From a bacterium (GTDB taxonomy: Bacteria > Planctomycetota > UBA1135 > GCA-002686595): DNA of 58,916 bases. Each line of letters begins with the position of its first letter. Position 1 is the stretch's first letter. The position numbers and the translations under genes are program-made. The notes under the pieces were generated by a model that was not told where the DNA came from, did not search any database, and saw only the letters and a program-made list of their open reading frames with translations. Location: the NCBI GenBank assembly GCA_024226735.1, contig JAAELL010000489.1:1-58916 (forward strand), given 5' to 3'. Shown in pieces: positions 9,059 to 19,200 of this stretch.

Positions 9059-9153
9059 CGCCGCAGCTCACCGGAGGGCATCTCCGCCGCGATGTCGAGG
9101 GATGGTTGTTGGATCACGATCGAGGCGAGGAGAGCGAGGAACGGCGCCGTCAT
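9022..9153 (-). pseudogene. 5' stub of an exported-protein gene
   Basis: From the ATG at 9153 leftwards the frame encodes 43 residues: MTAPFLALLASIVIQQPSLD, then IAAEMPSGELRRYRTFAFAV and TVP. The first 16 or so look like a signal peptide. It then stops inside the 3' end of the truncated protease gene. It looks like the surviving start of a second gene at a rearrangement junction, but a short genuine peptide cannot be excluded. Confidence 0.35.
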
Positions 9154-9292
9154 ACCTGGATCGTAGAATCCGGTTGTGGATTGCGCCCGAGCGATCGATG
9201 GGGAGCCCTCCCACCATCCATCCCTGTCGAAGGATCCTGCCGAACAGTCCCAACGCCCGTGCCGATGGCGGCGTCTATGTCTGTGAAACGCG

Positions 9293-12200
9293 ATGACCCG
9301 CCCTATCGAACGCCCGTCCGCCGAGCAGATCCTCTCCCATTCCCGCTGGCTCGGTCGCCTCGCCGCCAGCCTGACGTCCGATGCGGCGACGGCGGAGGAC
9401 CTCGTCCAGGAGACTTGGATCGCCGCGCTCGAGCGTCCACCGCGCAGCCGTGTCGGGGTCCGGACCTGGCTCGCGCGCGTCTTGCACAACCTGGCGGCCG
9501 ACCGGCGTCGCGGCGAGAAGCGGCGGGGGCGACGGGAAGACGCGCATGCGGAACAGCGCGCCGACCGTGCGATCCCCGCGACCGACGAGCTGGTCGAACG
9601 GCTCGAGACGCAACGCGTGCTGACGGACGAGCTGCAGCGTCTGCAGGAGCCCTATCGCACGACGCTTCTCCTCGTGTGCTGTGAGGGTCTCGCGCCGAGT
9701 GAGGTCGCGCGCAGCCAGGGCGTCCCCGCGGGCACGGTCCGCTGGCGTCTGAAGCGCGGACTCGAGCTCGTGCGCGAGCGTCTGGACGAGCGCTATTGCG
9801 GAGACCGTCGGAACTGGACGCACGCGTTCGCCGTGCTCGCCCGGCAGGCGGACGGGGGACACGCTCGAGTAGCCCCCGTCGTGACTTGGACAGGAGGAAT
9901 CGTCGTGAGCACAGGACTGAAGCTGGTCGCAGGAACACTCGCCCTCGCCGCACTGTCGATCGCGGTCTGGCGGAACGGCACTGAGCCGCTCGAGTCCGTG
10001 GCCATGAGCGCGGCACCGGATGCCGAACGCCAAGCGCTCGCCGCCGAGACCGCGCCGCCGCTCGACGCGGCGGCGGAAACGGACGCCACGCCCGAACGCG
10101 TCCACGTCGCACAGGCCGCGGAGACCGACGGGACCGAGGACGGGATGGAAGACGAGCGAACGAGCGAGCCGGCGTGGACCGCGCGCTTCGTCGACGAAGG
10201 GGGCCACCCGCTGGCGGGCGTGCGCGTCGAGTTTGCCCGTGAAGAGGATCGCCCCCACGGCAGCGCGCTCAGCGACGCGAACGGGCGGGTCGAGCTGCGG
10301 GTCGACTGGAGCGACGAGGCGACGAAGTTCCTGGCGCTTTGGAAACAACCGCTGGTGTTCAAGCGCGAGGGTCGTGCGCGGCAGCAGCTGAAGACGCAAC
10401 TCGCTCGCGAAGAGACGGTCCGAGCGGGCGACATCGTCCTGCTTCCCGAGTGCGTGATCGTCGGTCGCGTCGTCGACGCGCAGGGAGTACCGCAGGCGGG
10501 GCGCGAGGTGTTCTCGGCCTCCTCGATCGGGAGAACGCTCACTCCCCTGCAAGCGGGCGGCGGGACGATCCCGCGACTCGGCACCCTGCTCCACGCGCGA
10601 GTAGCGACAGCGAAGGCAACGACCGAGGCGGATGGCACGTTTCGGCTCCGCGAGGTTCCCGCCGGATACCGGCGAGCCTGGTCGGGCGGAGACGATTGCC
10701 GGCTCGCCTACAGCCGCGTGCTCCAGCTCGAAGGGCGCGATGTGGTCGAGGGCGTCGAGCTCGTGCTCGCAGCGTTCTCGCCGCGGGACCTGATCGAGGG
10801 CGTGGTGCTGGATGCTGAGGGGCAACCGCTTGCGGACGCAAACGTTCTAGCCAGCTTCCGAATCCGCGCGACGAGCGGTTCCGGCGCCAGCTCGTGGATG
10901 GAGACAACCGACTCGGAAGGGCGCTTCCGGCTCGCGCTCGAGCACGAGGTCCCCCACGACCTGACAGTCCTCGACCACGAAGGACAACTCCCTCCGATCA
11001 CGCGTACGGCCGTTGAACCGGGGACGCGCGACCTCGTCCTTCGCTTCGACCCATCGTTGAACGTGGAGGTCCGGGTCGTCGACGACGTGAGCGATCGCCC
11101 CGTCGAAGAGTTCTTCGTGCGTGCACGCCGCGCGGGGGACTCCGATCCCCTGACGGGCCAGGGAATCTGCAGCGCGCAGGGCGATCACCCGGGCGGCGTT
11201 GCCACGATCCAGCTCCCGGCGGAACGCTTCGAGGCCTCGGTCGTGACGCGCGGCTACTCGCACGCCTGGCTGGGACCGTTCGAGCTCGGTGCACAGGCAG
11301 GAACGCTCGAGCTGCGCCTCGACCCGCTCCCGGTGATCCGCGGGCGCGTCCTCGCGAACGGGAAGCCCGTCGCGGGCGCCGAGATCCACCTGCACGACAT
11401 GCCCGCACCCGGCAGCAAGTACACGGGCGAAGACCTGCCGTGCCTCGTCCTGCCGAGCGCCGCGGACACTACGCAGTCGGACGGCTCCGGGAACTTCGTA
11501 GCGTACCGGAGACCGCAGGAGTGGACCGAGCAGCTGCGCACGGACGCCGTCCGCGTGCGCGCGAGCGCCGACGGACTCGCTCCGACCTGGCTCGAGGCAC
11601 GCCCGCTCGCCGAGCTCACCGAATCGGAGCTGACCATCGAGCTCACCACTGGCGGCAGCATCGCCGGTCGCGTGCTGACAGGAGCCGGCGAAGACTCCGC
11701 CGGGGCGATCGTCGGGATCACGAACGGCGATGCACACCCGCGTTCCATGCGTGTCGGGGAGGACGGCTCCTTCCGCTTCGAACATCTGACCCCCGGCGAT
11801 TGGTTCGTGACCCGCCTCGAGGCGGAGATCAGCACGGGCGGCATCCGCCACATCTCGAGTTCGCGCGGGAACGAGCCGGTCACCTTCCCGGTATCCTGCA
11901 GCGTGTTGGAGGGCGAGGAGACACGCCACGACCTCGACCTGCGCCAGGGCTGCCGCGTCGAGGGTCGCATCGCGATCGAGCACCAGGACCCGACCGGCTG
12001 GAGCGTCTCCCTGCGCGAGGCAGAAGCGCCCAAGGGCGCGGCGCACCTCGACTCGGGCGTCGTCGACGCGCGCGGCGAGTTCTCCTTCGACCTCCCCTAC
12101 ACCGCGCGCTACAAACTGAGCGTGCGCTTCGGGCGCAGCTTGTTGCTCACCGACGTCCGGCAGCTCGACCCGGGCACGACGCCATGGAACGTCGGGTTGA

Positions 12201-12454
12201 GCACGGCGACGTTGAGCGCCGAGATCGCCGACCACGACGGCTCTTCCCTGCTGCACCTGTTTCGCGGCGAGGGCGAGTTGGTCGTGCTCACCGCGCTCAC
12301 CGTCGACGCCAATGGCCGGATCGAAGCGACGCGCGTGCCCGCGGGGGCTGCGTCCATCGTACGCGGCAGCATCTTTGGGGGCGATGCAAGCGAGTTCCCG
12401 GTGCTCGAGGAAGTCGAGCTCGCGTCGGATGAGGCGCGGCATCTCGGGTTGTAG
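9293..12454 (+). CDS. ECF sigma factor fused to membrane segment and CarboxypepD_reg repeats
   Basis: 1053 aa, ATG at 9293. Residues 11-50 are sigma region 2 (LAASLTSDAATAEDLVQETW). Residues 113-162 are region 4 (YRTTLLLVCCEGLAPSEVAR then SQGVPAGTVRWRLKRGLELV). A single membrane helix follows at about 208-226 (GLKLVAGTLALAALSIAVWR). After an acidic linker come many beta-sandwich repeats typical of carboxypeptidase-regulatory-like domains (VIVGRVVDAQGVPQAGREVF, LIEGVVLDAEGQPLADANVL). The sigma part would be cytoplasmic and the repeats outside. Release by proteolysis is an inference. The gene at 51614-55609 has the same architecture. No separate anti-sigma gene is adjacent. Confidence 0.88.
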   Translation: MTRPIERPSAEQILSHSRWLGRLAASLTSDAATAEDLVQETWIAALERPPRSRVGVRTWLARVLHNLAADRRRGEKRRGRREDAHAEQRADRAIPATDELVERLETQRVLTDELQRLQEPYRTTLLLVCCEGLAPSEVARSQGVPAGTVRWRLKRGLELVRERLDERYCGDRRNWTHAFAVLARQADGGHARVAPVVTWTGGIVVSTGLKLVAGTLALAALSIAVWRNGTEPLESVAMSAAPDAERQALAAETAPPLDAAAETDATPERVHVAQAAETDGTEDGMEDERTSEPAWTARFVDEGGHPLAGVRVEFAREEDRPHGSALSDANGRVELRVDWSDEATKFLALWKQPLVFKREGRARQQLKTQLAREETVRAGDIVLLPECVIVGRVVDAQGVPQAGREVFSASSIGRTLTPLQAGGGTIPRLGTLLHARVATAKATTEADGTFRLREVPAGYRRAWSGGDDCRLAYSRVLQLEGRDVVEGVELVLAAFSPRDLIEGVVLDAEGQPLADANVLASFRIRATSGSGASSWMETTDSEGRFRLALEHEVPHDLTVLDHEGQLPPITRTAVEPGTRDLVLRFDPSLNVEVRVVDDVSDRPVEEFFVRARRAGDSDPLTGQGICSAQGDHPGGVATIQLPAERFEASVVTRGYSHAWLGPFELGAQAGTLELRLDPLPVIRGRVLANGKPVAGAEIHLHDMPAPGSKYTGEDLPCLVLPSAADTTQSDGSGNFVAYRRPQEWTEQLRTDAVRVRASADGLAPTWLEARPLAELTESELTIELTTGGSIAGRVLTGAGEDSAGAIVGITNGDAHPRSMRVGEDGSFRFEHLTPGDWFVTRLEAEISTGGIRHISSSRGNEPVTFPVSCSVLEGEETRHDLDLRQGCRVEGRIAIEHQDPTGWSVSLREAEAPKGAAHLDSGVVDARGEFSFDLPYTARYKLSVRFGRSLLLTDVRQLDPGTTPWNVGLSTATLSAEIADHDGSSLLHLFRGEGELVVLTALTVDANGRIEATRVPAGAASIVRGSIFGGDASEFPVLEEVELASDEARHLGL

Positions 12455-12544
12455 CTGCGGCTCGCCACGACCTCCGGTGTCCGGATTCGATTCTCGTGAT
12501 ACTCTCGACAACCCCGAGAGTTCGCGCTGCTGGGAGGACCCCGT

Positions 12545-12968
12545 ATGGCCGCCACCCGCTCTCCTGCGCTGGCCCTCGCGGCATCGTCTTTGGTCCTCGC
12601 CCTGGTCGTCGTCGCGGGCGGCATCTGGCTGAACAGGAGGTGGGCCGCGGACGGGCAGTCCGGATCGTCGCCTTCCGCTCACCCCTTACGTGCCGACGGC
12701 GCGGGGGCTGTCGCGTCCCCTCTCGACGCGCGGGAGCATGAACGCACGGACGCGGCGCCAACGACGCAGCGGGACTCGGAAGCGGGGCCCGAGCCCGGTG
12801 CGGACTCCCCCACCGCGCTCACGCATCGTACATCGTTGGGATCGAGGCCTGGGACGCGGACGATCGGCCCCTCTACCCGCTCATCAGCGACCCGCTCGAC
12901 CTCGGGTCGGGTGAGCATCGCGTCGTCGCCCATCTGCGCCCAGCCGCCACCTTCCACGGGCGAGTGCA
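12545..12968 (+). pseudogene. Broken CarboxypepD_reg-type membrane protein gene
   Basis: From the ATG at 12545 (a GGGAGG element lies about 10 nt upstream) the frame encodes a signal-anchor (SSLVLALVVVAGGIWLNRRW) and a low-complexity linker. Coding character then moves to another frame at about 12825-12965. That frame reads SYIVGIEAWDADDRPLYPLI, then SDPLDLGSGEHRVVAHLRPA and ATFHGRVH, a clear CarboxypepD_reg fragment. The original frame stays open to 13084 but becomes nonsense. So the gene has an internal deletion or frameshift and has lost its 3' part where it meets the opposing remnant. Confidence 0.55.
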
Positions 12969-12969
12969 C

Positions 12970-13543
12970 GGATGCAGGCGCCCGCAGGCGCGTCGAGGAC
13001 GAGCTCCTGCAATGGCTCCCGCGGATCGACGCACGTTGGGCTCGAGAGGTGGAGAAAGCGTCCGTCCAAGACCAGACGGCCTGAGCGAGTGCTCGCCGAG
13101 AAAGCGACCCGAAAGGTGCCGTCCGCTGCCGGGCGCACTGCGTGGCGTCGCCTGCGCGCGGCCTTGGTGAAACCGCGTCCGATCGCGACGACGCGCAATG
13201 TGGGGTCACGCGGCGCGCCCACCGGAAGCTCGACGCGCCCCTGCACCCACAGCGCATCGTCAGGTGGGCGCCACTGCCCGGGCGTCACGGCGGGCGCGGG
13301 AGCCTCGCGCGACCGGCGGTGTGCCGGGGACTCCAACTGGACGACTCGTGTCACCGGTTCGTGCATCGCACCCTCAGCAGGTGTGCCTGTCGCTTCGCCA
13401 TCCCCCGGCGCGTTCCGGACGAAAGACACGGCTGCGACGACCGCAAGAGCGGCCAAGAAGAGTCCGATGGACTTGCTCGCGCTCGCTGCTCCGCTACTGA
13501 AAGGCGACGAGCACGCCCCGCGACGTGTTCGACGTGGCCCCAT
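12970..13543 (-). pseudogene. 3'-truncated CarboxypepD_reg-type gene opposing the previous remnant
   Basis: Read right to left there is a membrane anchor (SIGLFLAALAVVAAVSFVRN), a linker, then ALWVQGRVELPVGAPRDPTL, ADGTFRVAFSASTRSGRLVL and LQELVLDAPAGACI. This parallels the N-terminal domain of the protein at 48573-51389 (LRIAGHVAVPAGAPDEEL ... FAASTLRGRLRLESAHLFL). Similarity ends near 12970, where the opposing remnant begins. The first ATG at 13543 overlaps the end of the next gene by 50 nt, so the start is uncertain. Confidence 0.5.
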
Positions 13544-14591
13544 CCCGGAACCAACTCTGGAAGTTCCACGTCTCGCCCGGCTGAAACACCGTCTGCTGCG
13601 GCAGGTTCTGAAAGTCGATCCGCATGCGCAGCTCGCCGATCGCTCCCGACTGCAGCACGTTCTGGTCGAAACGCACGATCGGCAGGCCGAGGCACAGGTT
13701 GCCCTGGCTCGGCGCGGGCAATGGAGTCGAGTCCTGCACCATCGACATCAGGTAGTACCCGAACACGTTCTGCGGCACGAAGACCGTCCGTAGGAACAGG
13801 TCCTGGTCGCTCAGGTCCACGCTACCGAGCGCCGCCAACCCGGCGACCGATCCCGTCGAGTTCGGGTTCGACGAGCAGTACGTGAGGCTGACGCGCTCGC
13901 ACGGATCCGGCACCCCGTTCCCACTGACGTCCTCGAACGACCAGATGCGGATGTCGTCGATGCCCCAACCGAAGAAGGTGTTGAAGAGCTCGTCGTCCGA
14001 GCTGAACTGCCAGAACAGGTCCACGGTCTGTCCGGCGAACGCCGACAGGTCGACTGTGCGGTAGCGCCACTCCGGATTGCTCGAAGGCTCGTTGCAGTAG
14101 TCGTCGAGCACTGCTTGCGCCAGAACGCCCATGTACGCCGCGTCGACTGAGAACTCGCCGTCGCAGCTCATCTCGCCGCCGTTCTCGCCCTCGTAGTACG
14201 ACCAGTACGACAGGAGGATCGTCGTGTCCGCCGGCAGGCTCACGCCGTTCAGCTGGTAGTTGCCCAGCACGGTGCCTGCATGGAAGTTGCACGACGCATC
14301 CAAGCCGAAGTACTCGTACGCGCCACTGCCACCGCCGCCCACGGGCCGGCATTGGTTCGTCGTGTGCCAGAGGTCGCCGCGCGACTCGGTCACGCCCACC
14401 GGTAGCGGCGCGCCGTCGAAGTCCTGGTACAGAAGGAGCGTCCCGTACTCGCACTCGTCCGGCACTCCGTTGGTATTGCAGTCGGCGCTGTTGCCCGCGG
14501 CGACGTCTTGCGGGTCGGGGATCCCGTTCTGGTTGCAGTCTTGACCGAGGGCGGGAAGGCAGAGGATCCACACGAGGAAGAGCTTGCGCAT
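13494..14591 (-). CDS. Exported protein with Ca-binding DxNxNGxPD repeats and C-terminal module
   Basis: 365 aa. The start at 14591 (MRKLFLVWILCLPALGQ) was chosen for its signal peptide; an upstream in-frame start at 14690 lacks one. Just after cleavage come dockerin/thrombospondin-3-like calcium motifs (DCNQNGIPDPQD, DCNTNGVPDECE), and a third unit DVSGNGVPDPCE lies near residue 230. The middle resembles an MAM/LamG-like sandwich (WYRYRTVDLSAF-type strands, FFGWGIDDIRIWSFED). From about 237 comes the module YCSSNPNSTG ... FGYYLMSM ... GNLCLGLPIVRF ... PGETWNFQSWFRD. The function is unknown; an extracellular adhesion or matrix role fits. Confidence 0.85.
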   Translation of the reverse strand: MRKLFLVWILCLPALGQDCNQNGIPDPQDVAAGNSADCNTNGVPDECEYGTLLLYQDFDGAPLPVGVTESRGDLWHTTNQCRPVGGGGSGAYEYFGLDASCNFHAGTVLGNYQLNGVSLPADTTILLSYWSYYEGENGGEMSCDGEFSVDAAYMGVLAQAVLDDYCNEPSSNPEWRYRTVDLSAFAGQTVDLFWQFSSDDELFNTFFGWGIDDIRIWSFEDVSGNGVPDPCERVSLTYCSSNPNSTGSVAGLAALGSVDLSDQDLFLRTVFVPQNVFGYYLMSMVQDSTPLPAPSQGNLCLGLPIVRFDQNVLQSGAIGELRMRIDFQNLPQQTVFQPGETWNFQSWFRDGATSNTSRGVLVAFQ

Positions 14592-14708
14592 GACTGGAGG
14601 GTAGACCTTTCCCCACAAAAGGTGAGCGGCGGCCGTGCTTCGGGGCCGCCGCTCGGTCGGCGGAGCCGGGGCTTGCACCCCGGACACCACCTATCTCCTG
14701 AGTCCGTC

Positions 14709-15956
14709 CTAGAAGGGGTTCCCCAGGCGATTCGCTGCACGGAACAGCTGCAGCGCGGCCGACATCGAGTGCTCGCCCTCCTCGGCGCCAACCGCGTTGC
14801 GGTACAGCGACTTCACCTCATCGGGCGTGAAGGGGAAGTTCATGTCCGGCGAGTCGGCGTTCGCGAGGGCGGCGACCGCCTCACGGTTGAGCATGCGCCG
14901 CATCGGCCAGCAGTAGCTGCCGCGTCCCATGAGGCCGTGCCACAGGCGGCGCGAGTTGCGCATGCCCGACTGCTTGCGCGTGACGCCGAACCTCTGGTTG
15001 AAGCGATCGGTGAAGTGAACCGTCTGGGTGACGTTGCCGCACGCGTTCCAGGCGTCCCAGCGCCAAAGGTTCGTGACCCACCAGAAGGGGTGGGCGCCGA
15101 AGTGCACACCGGACGGCTCGCTGATCTCCAGCCCGGAGAACAGCCACGTGAACGAAGACACGAGCGAGCCCGCGTAGCTGCCGCCGCGGTCCTCGGAGAT
15201 CAGCTGCACGGCCACATCGGTGGCGCCCGCGGGCAAGGTGAACTCGAGGTCGACGATGTCGAACTCGGCACCGACGTTGCCGCCGAGAACGTCGATCTGC
15301 TCCAGGACAACCTCCCCGTCGATGCGGACCTCGACGACGCTCGGACGACTCTCGCCGACGCCACCGACGATCAGGTGGGCGGCCACCTCGCGTGCGCCGG
15401 TGCTCGGCTCGAACGTGTACGTCATCGGGGCGACCGCGTCGTACGGGGCGGCGAAACGCCCGTGTGCGAAGTCGAGACCGTCGCGGACCTCGAGGTGCGT
15501 GTCCTCGTCGGCGAGGACGATCGCCAGCGCGAGGCCGTTGGTCGAGTAGGTGAAGTCGTGCCCGGTGACCAGGACCGAGCTCGAGCCTGGGCCGACGAGG
15601 TCGAGGTGCGTGACGTCCGCGCGGTAGCCGGACGCGAAGTAGTTCGCGATGAAGTTCGTCGCTCCGCCGATGCGCATGCCGGTGATGGGCGTGCCGTTGA
15701 GCGCCAGCGTGTCGAAGTCACCCTGCACGTCGGCGGGCTGATCCAGCCCGTCCCAATACGCGACGACCTGCCGCACGACGGCGCCTTGGGGTAGGTCGAC
15801 CTGAATCAGGCCCGTCGGGTCCGCGAGGCTCGTGCCAGCCAGCACGAGGCGGCCGTCGGCGAAGTCGATCGAGGGAGCACCGAGCGTCTCGGTTCCGTCG
15901 GCGAACGTGGTAGCGGTCAGGGTGAAAGCGAGCGGCAGGAAGCTTCCGATTTTCAT
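14709..15956 (-). CDS. Exported protein of unknown function (DUF3344-like core possible)
   Basis: 415 aa, ATG at 15956 with signal peptide MKIGSFLPLAFTLTATTFA. The body is predicted beta-rich: VRQVVAYWDGLDQPADVQG, DTLALNGTPITGMRIGGA, YRADVTHLDLVGPGSSSVL and TNGLALAIVLADED. These remind me of exported sandwich domains such as DUF3344, but I cannot verify this. The last 110 residues are basic and aromatic (NSRRLWHGLMGRGSYCWPMR) and end with a helix ALQLFRAANRLGNPF. It lacks the C-terminal module found nearby. No catalytic motif is recognised. Confidence 0.75.
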   Translation of the reverse strand: MKIGSFLPLAFTLTATTFADGTETLGAPSIDFADGRLVLAGTSLADPTGLIQVDLPQGAVVRQVVAYWDGLDQPADVQGDFDTLALNGTPITGMRIGGATNFIANYFASGYRADVTHLDLVGPGSSSVLVTGHDFTYSTNGLALAIVLADEDTHLEVRDGLDFAHGRFAAPYDAVAPMTYTFEPSTGAREVAAHLIVGGVGESRPSVVEVRIDGEVVLEQIDVLGGNVGAEFDIVDLEFTLPAGATDVAVQLISEDRGGSYAGSLVSSFTWLFSGLEISEPSGVHFGAHPFWWVTNLWRWDAWNACGNVTQTVHFTDRFNQRFGVTRKQSGMRNSRRLWHGLMGRGSYCWPMRRMLNREAVAALANADSPDMNFPFTPDEVKSLYRNAVGAEEGEHSMSAALQLFRAANRLGNPF

Positions 15957-16256
15957 ATGCAGTCGTAATGTAGCGCGGGTCGTGGTGACTGCCGATGACG
16001 GGAAATTGCGGTGCCCCGCCGTCGACCCAGAAAACTACCTCGGTCTGCGAGCGGGTGTCGGGTGGAAAAGTTTTCAAGGGGCGAAGCAGGACGTCCCACG
16101 CACGGACGAGATCGCGGGCCCACCCGTGCACGCTGTTCCGACCGCCGCCGGCTAACAGTCGGGTGGACCCGCGGATGCTGGGGAACTCGATCCGGCGGCA
16201 GTGGCGAGGGCTCCCCACGGTGAAGAGCCCCCGCCGTCGGCGACGGATCTCCATCC
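15957..16256. other. Non-coding interval with weak hairpins
   Basis: These 300 nt separate two leftward genes. No frame in it looks coding. Near the end of the cytochrome gene there are two hairpins: GGGCTC/GAGCCC at 16208-16230, and CCGTC-GGC-GACGG at 16234-16246. Neither has a T-run, so termination is only a guess. Confidence 0.4.
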
Positions 16257-19200
16257 TCACCGAACGATGTGGGCGATCGCCGCGTCCTCGCGCTTCAAGG
16301 GTTGGTACTCGCTGATGCTGCGCTGGAGGTAGACCAGCGGGTTCGCCACGGGGTCCACCGGCCGCATGATCCCGAGCACGGAGACCTTCACGTCCTGGTC
16401 CGAAGCGAGGTTGCCGAGGAAGAACGGGATGTTGACTCTCCCGTTCGCGTTCGTCAGCGCCGAGACGAGGATGTTGTCATGCCCCGTGTAGGTCACGGGC
16501 GCGGGCGTGTCGTTGAGCAAGAACGAAGTGTCGAGACCGTTGGGCAAGAAGTCCGGCCCGGTCGTGTCGACCTCCGTGAAGAAGGGCTCGCCCATGCCGA
16601 CGTTCTGGCTCTCGACCGAGATGTTGACGAACACCATGACCTTCTCGGCGGGCTTGAAGCCCTCCTCGCCCGCGACCGCACTCTCGTTCTCGGCGACGCG
16701 GACGTCGACCGAGAACGGCGTGAAGCCGACAGGAGCGACCATGCCCGGGTCCCCGAACTCGGCCGACTCCACGTGCAGGAAGTCGTTCACGAGCACGACG
16801 CCCCCCATCCCGTCGTTGGCAACGCGGTCCTCCATCGGCAAGGGCTCGAACGACATCAGTTCGAACGTCTCCATGTTCCCCGAGCGGTCCGTGGCGGTCA
16901 GATCGACGTCGTAGATCACGGCCTGGTTCGGGCCGGCTCCGGAGGGGTTGTCGAACATCAGAACGAACGTGTCGCGCATCTTGAAGTCCTGCATCTCCGC
17001 CGCCGCGCCGCGCACCGATTCGAAGGTGAGCTCGGTGCCGTTCATCCCGATCTTGTACTTGACCGTGTACGTCACCGGCTCGTCGAACTCGACGTGGTAC
17101 TTGGCGACGCGAGCGGACACGAAGTCGCGCTTGTGCGCCACGAGGTCGGGCTTCCTGCCGTCCGGCGTCATGTAGCCGTCCGGGAATCCGTCGCCGTCGA
17201 CGTCGGGCGTCCACGGGTCGGCGTCGAGCGTGTTGACCGTCTCGTCGCGGTCGAAGTCGTTCGCGTAGCGTTCACCGTTGCCGGGCGGCAAGCCCATGAT
17301 GATGATGTCCGCCCAGTCATTGACGAGCAGAATGTCGATGATGTCCCAGCCGACGCGTGGCAGCCCGGGAGCTTCCGTGAGAAACACCGGAGGGTCGTTC
17401 GCGGTCGCCCCGGGCACGAGCGCGGCGCGCAACGGCGTCTTGCCGCCGGGACCGCTGAGATCGACGTCGACCTGACCGAAGAACACGACGTCGTTCCAGC
17501 CCTCTTCGAATCCGTTCTCGAGGATCGCGCGCGCTTCGGCGCGTTCCGCCGGGCTCGAGTTGACGTCGAGGTAGCGCGCCCAGTGGACCGTCGGGGACGT
17601 GCCCTGGTCGAACTGGTCGACGAAGCGCCAGACGTCGACGCGGTCCTGAATGGTCAATGGCGCAAAGGCCGAGATCAGCGTGATGAACTCGAAGATGCTG
17701 CCACTCGCCGCGTTCGGCAAAGTGCCGCCCCCGGAGTGGCGCGCACCGAAGCCGTTCATGTTGTTCAGGATCGGCACATCCCCTGTGGGGAAGTTCGGGT
17801 CCTTCACGAGCATCGAACGCGCACCGCGGTGCTGCAGCTGACGCAAGTGAGCCATCTCGAGGTTCGTCTCCTTCGGGCGCCGTGAGCCGACCTCGTTGAC
17901 CATGTCGTTGCTCGATCCAGTCGGCATCCGGTGGCACTCCTCGCACGTCCGCGCGGCGAAGTTTGGCACCTCGAGGAAGAGCTGCTGCCCGCTGTCGGGC
18001 GAGCTCGGACCGATGAAGTCGCCGTTGGCGAGAAGGAACTCGATGTCGTCCGAGAGGACCGACCGCCGGTTGTCGTCGAGCCGCCGGTTCGGGCTCTGGA
18101 TCGGATTCGCCGGCGCCTGCAACGACAGGATGAAGGCGATCAGGTCCTCCATCTCCGCATCCGACGGTTCCTCCGTCGTCGTCCCCGCGCCCATCGCGTC
18201 GGCACCGAGCAGGCCGCGGAACGCCTTCTGGAAGTCCTTGAGGTCGCGCTCGCCCCTCCAGTGGTGCGGGAACGTATCGGCGATTCCGAGCAGCGACTGA
18301 GTCAACATGACGTCCTTCGAATCGAGCGGTTCGTCGCCGATCATCCAGCCGAGCTGGTCCGACATCGCGCCGGGGTGGCACGAAGCGCAGCTCGAGCGCG
18401 CGTGCTCGGAGTGCTGGCCGTTGAGGAACACGGCGCGGCCGCGCTGGATTTGATCGGGGGTCGGGTCGTGACCCAGGTCGTAGGAAGAGACGTGCAGCTG
18501 GAGCGGCCTGTAGAAGACCTCCAGCCGCATCGAGCCGAGGCAGAAGCACAGGATCAGCTCCTCGTTCGGCCCGTACAGCTCGACGTCGTAGCAGTTCGAT
18601 TGCGCGGGGAGCGTCAGGATCGCGGGCGTGAAGCGCTTGCCGTCGCTCGCGAGCGCGATCACGCGGTCGACGAACGGGCTCGCGACGAACGCGTTGCCCG
18701 GATTGGTGATCTGCGCGAACTCGATCGTGCGTGCTTGGTTGATGCTCAGGTCGCCGCTGTACTGCTCCCCGGGCGTGTTGGGCTCGCTGTCGTCGAGGTC
18801 CTTGTAGTCGAAGGGCGTGAACTCGGCCGCGGGTAGGCTGTCGTCGACGCGTGCGAGCTCGTTCGTGACGATCCGTCCGCGCAGCTTGGGCTCCGTGTTC
18901 AGGTTCGGATCCTTGTTGTTGCTACGCGTCGAGAGGATCCAGAGCTCGTCCGTGATGGGGTTGCGCTCGAGATCGAACAACATCGAACCCGCCTCGGTGA
19001 CGTGCGGGTCCACGGCGCCGGTCGTCGCGTTGATCTTCCACACGTCCTGGTCGGGAAGGTACTCGGCCGTGCCCTGTCCGTCGTCGACCGGAAACACGAC
19101 GTCGAGATCGACGACCTCGCCGACCGATCCGGAGAGGGTCGCCCCCGCGGCATCCGTGTCCTCGGAGAATATCGAGTTGTTGCCCGTTATGGTCATCGCG

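Noticed and set aside
16269..17885. A 538-codon rightward open frame opposite the cytochrome gene
   Set aside because: Pure antisense shadow; the opposite strand encodes haem sites and coherent domains.
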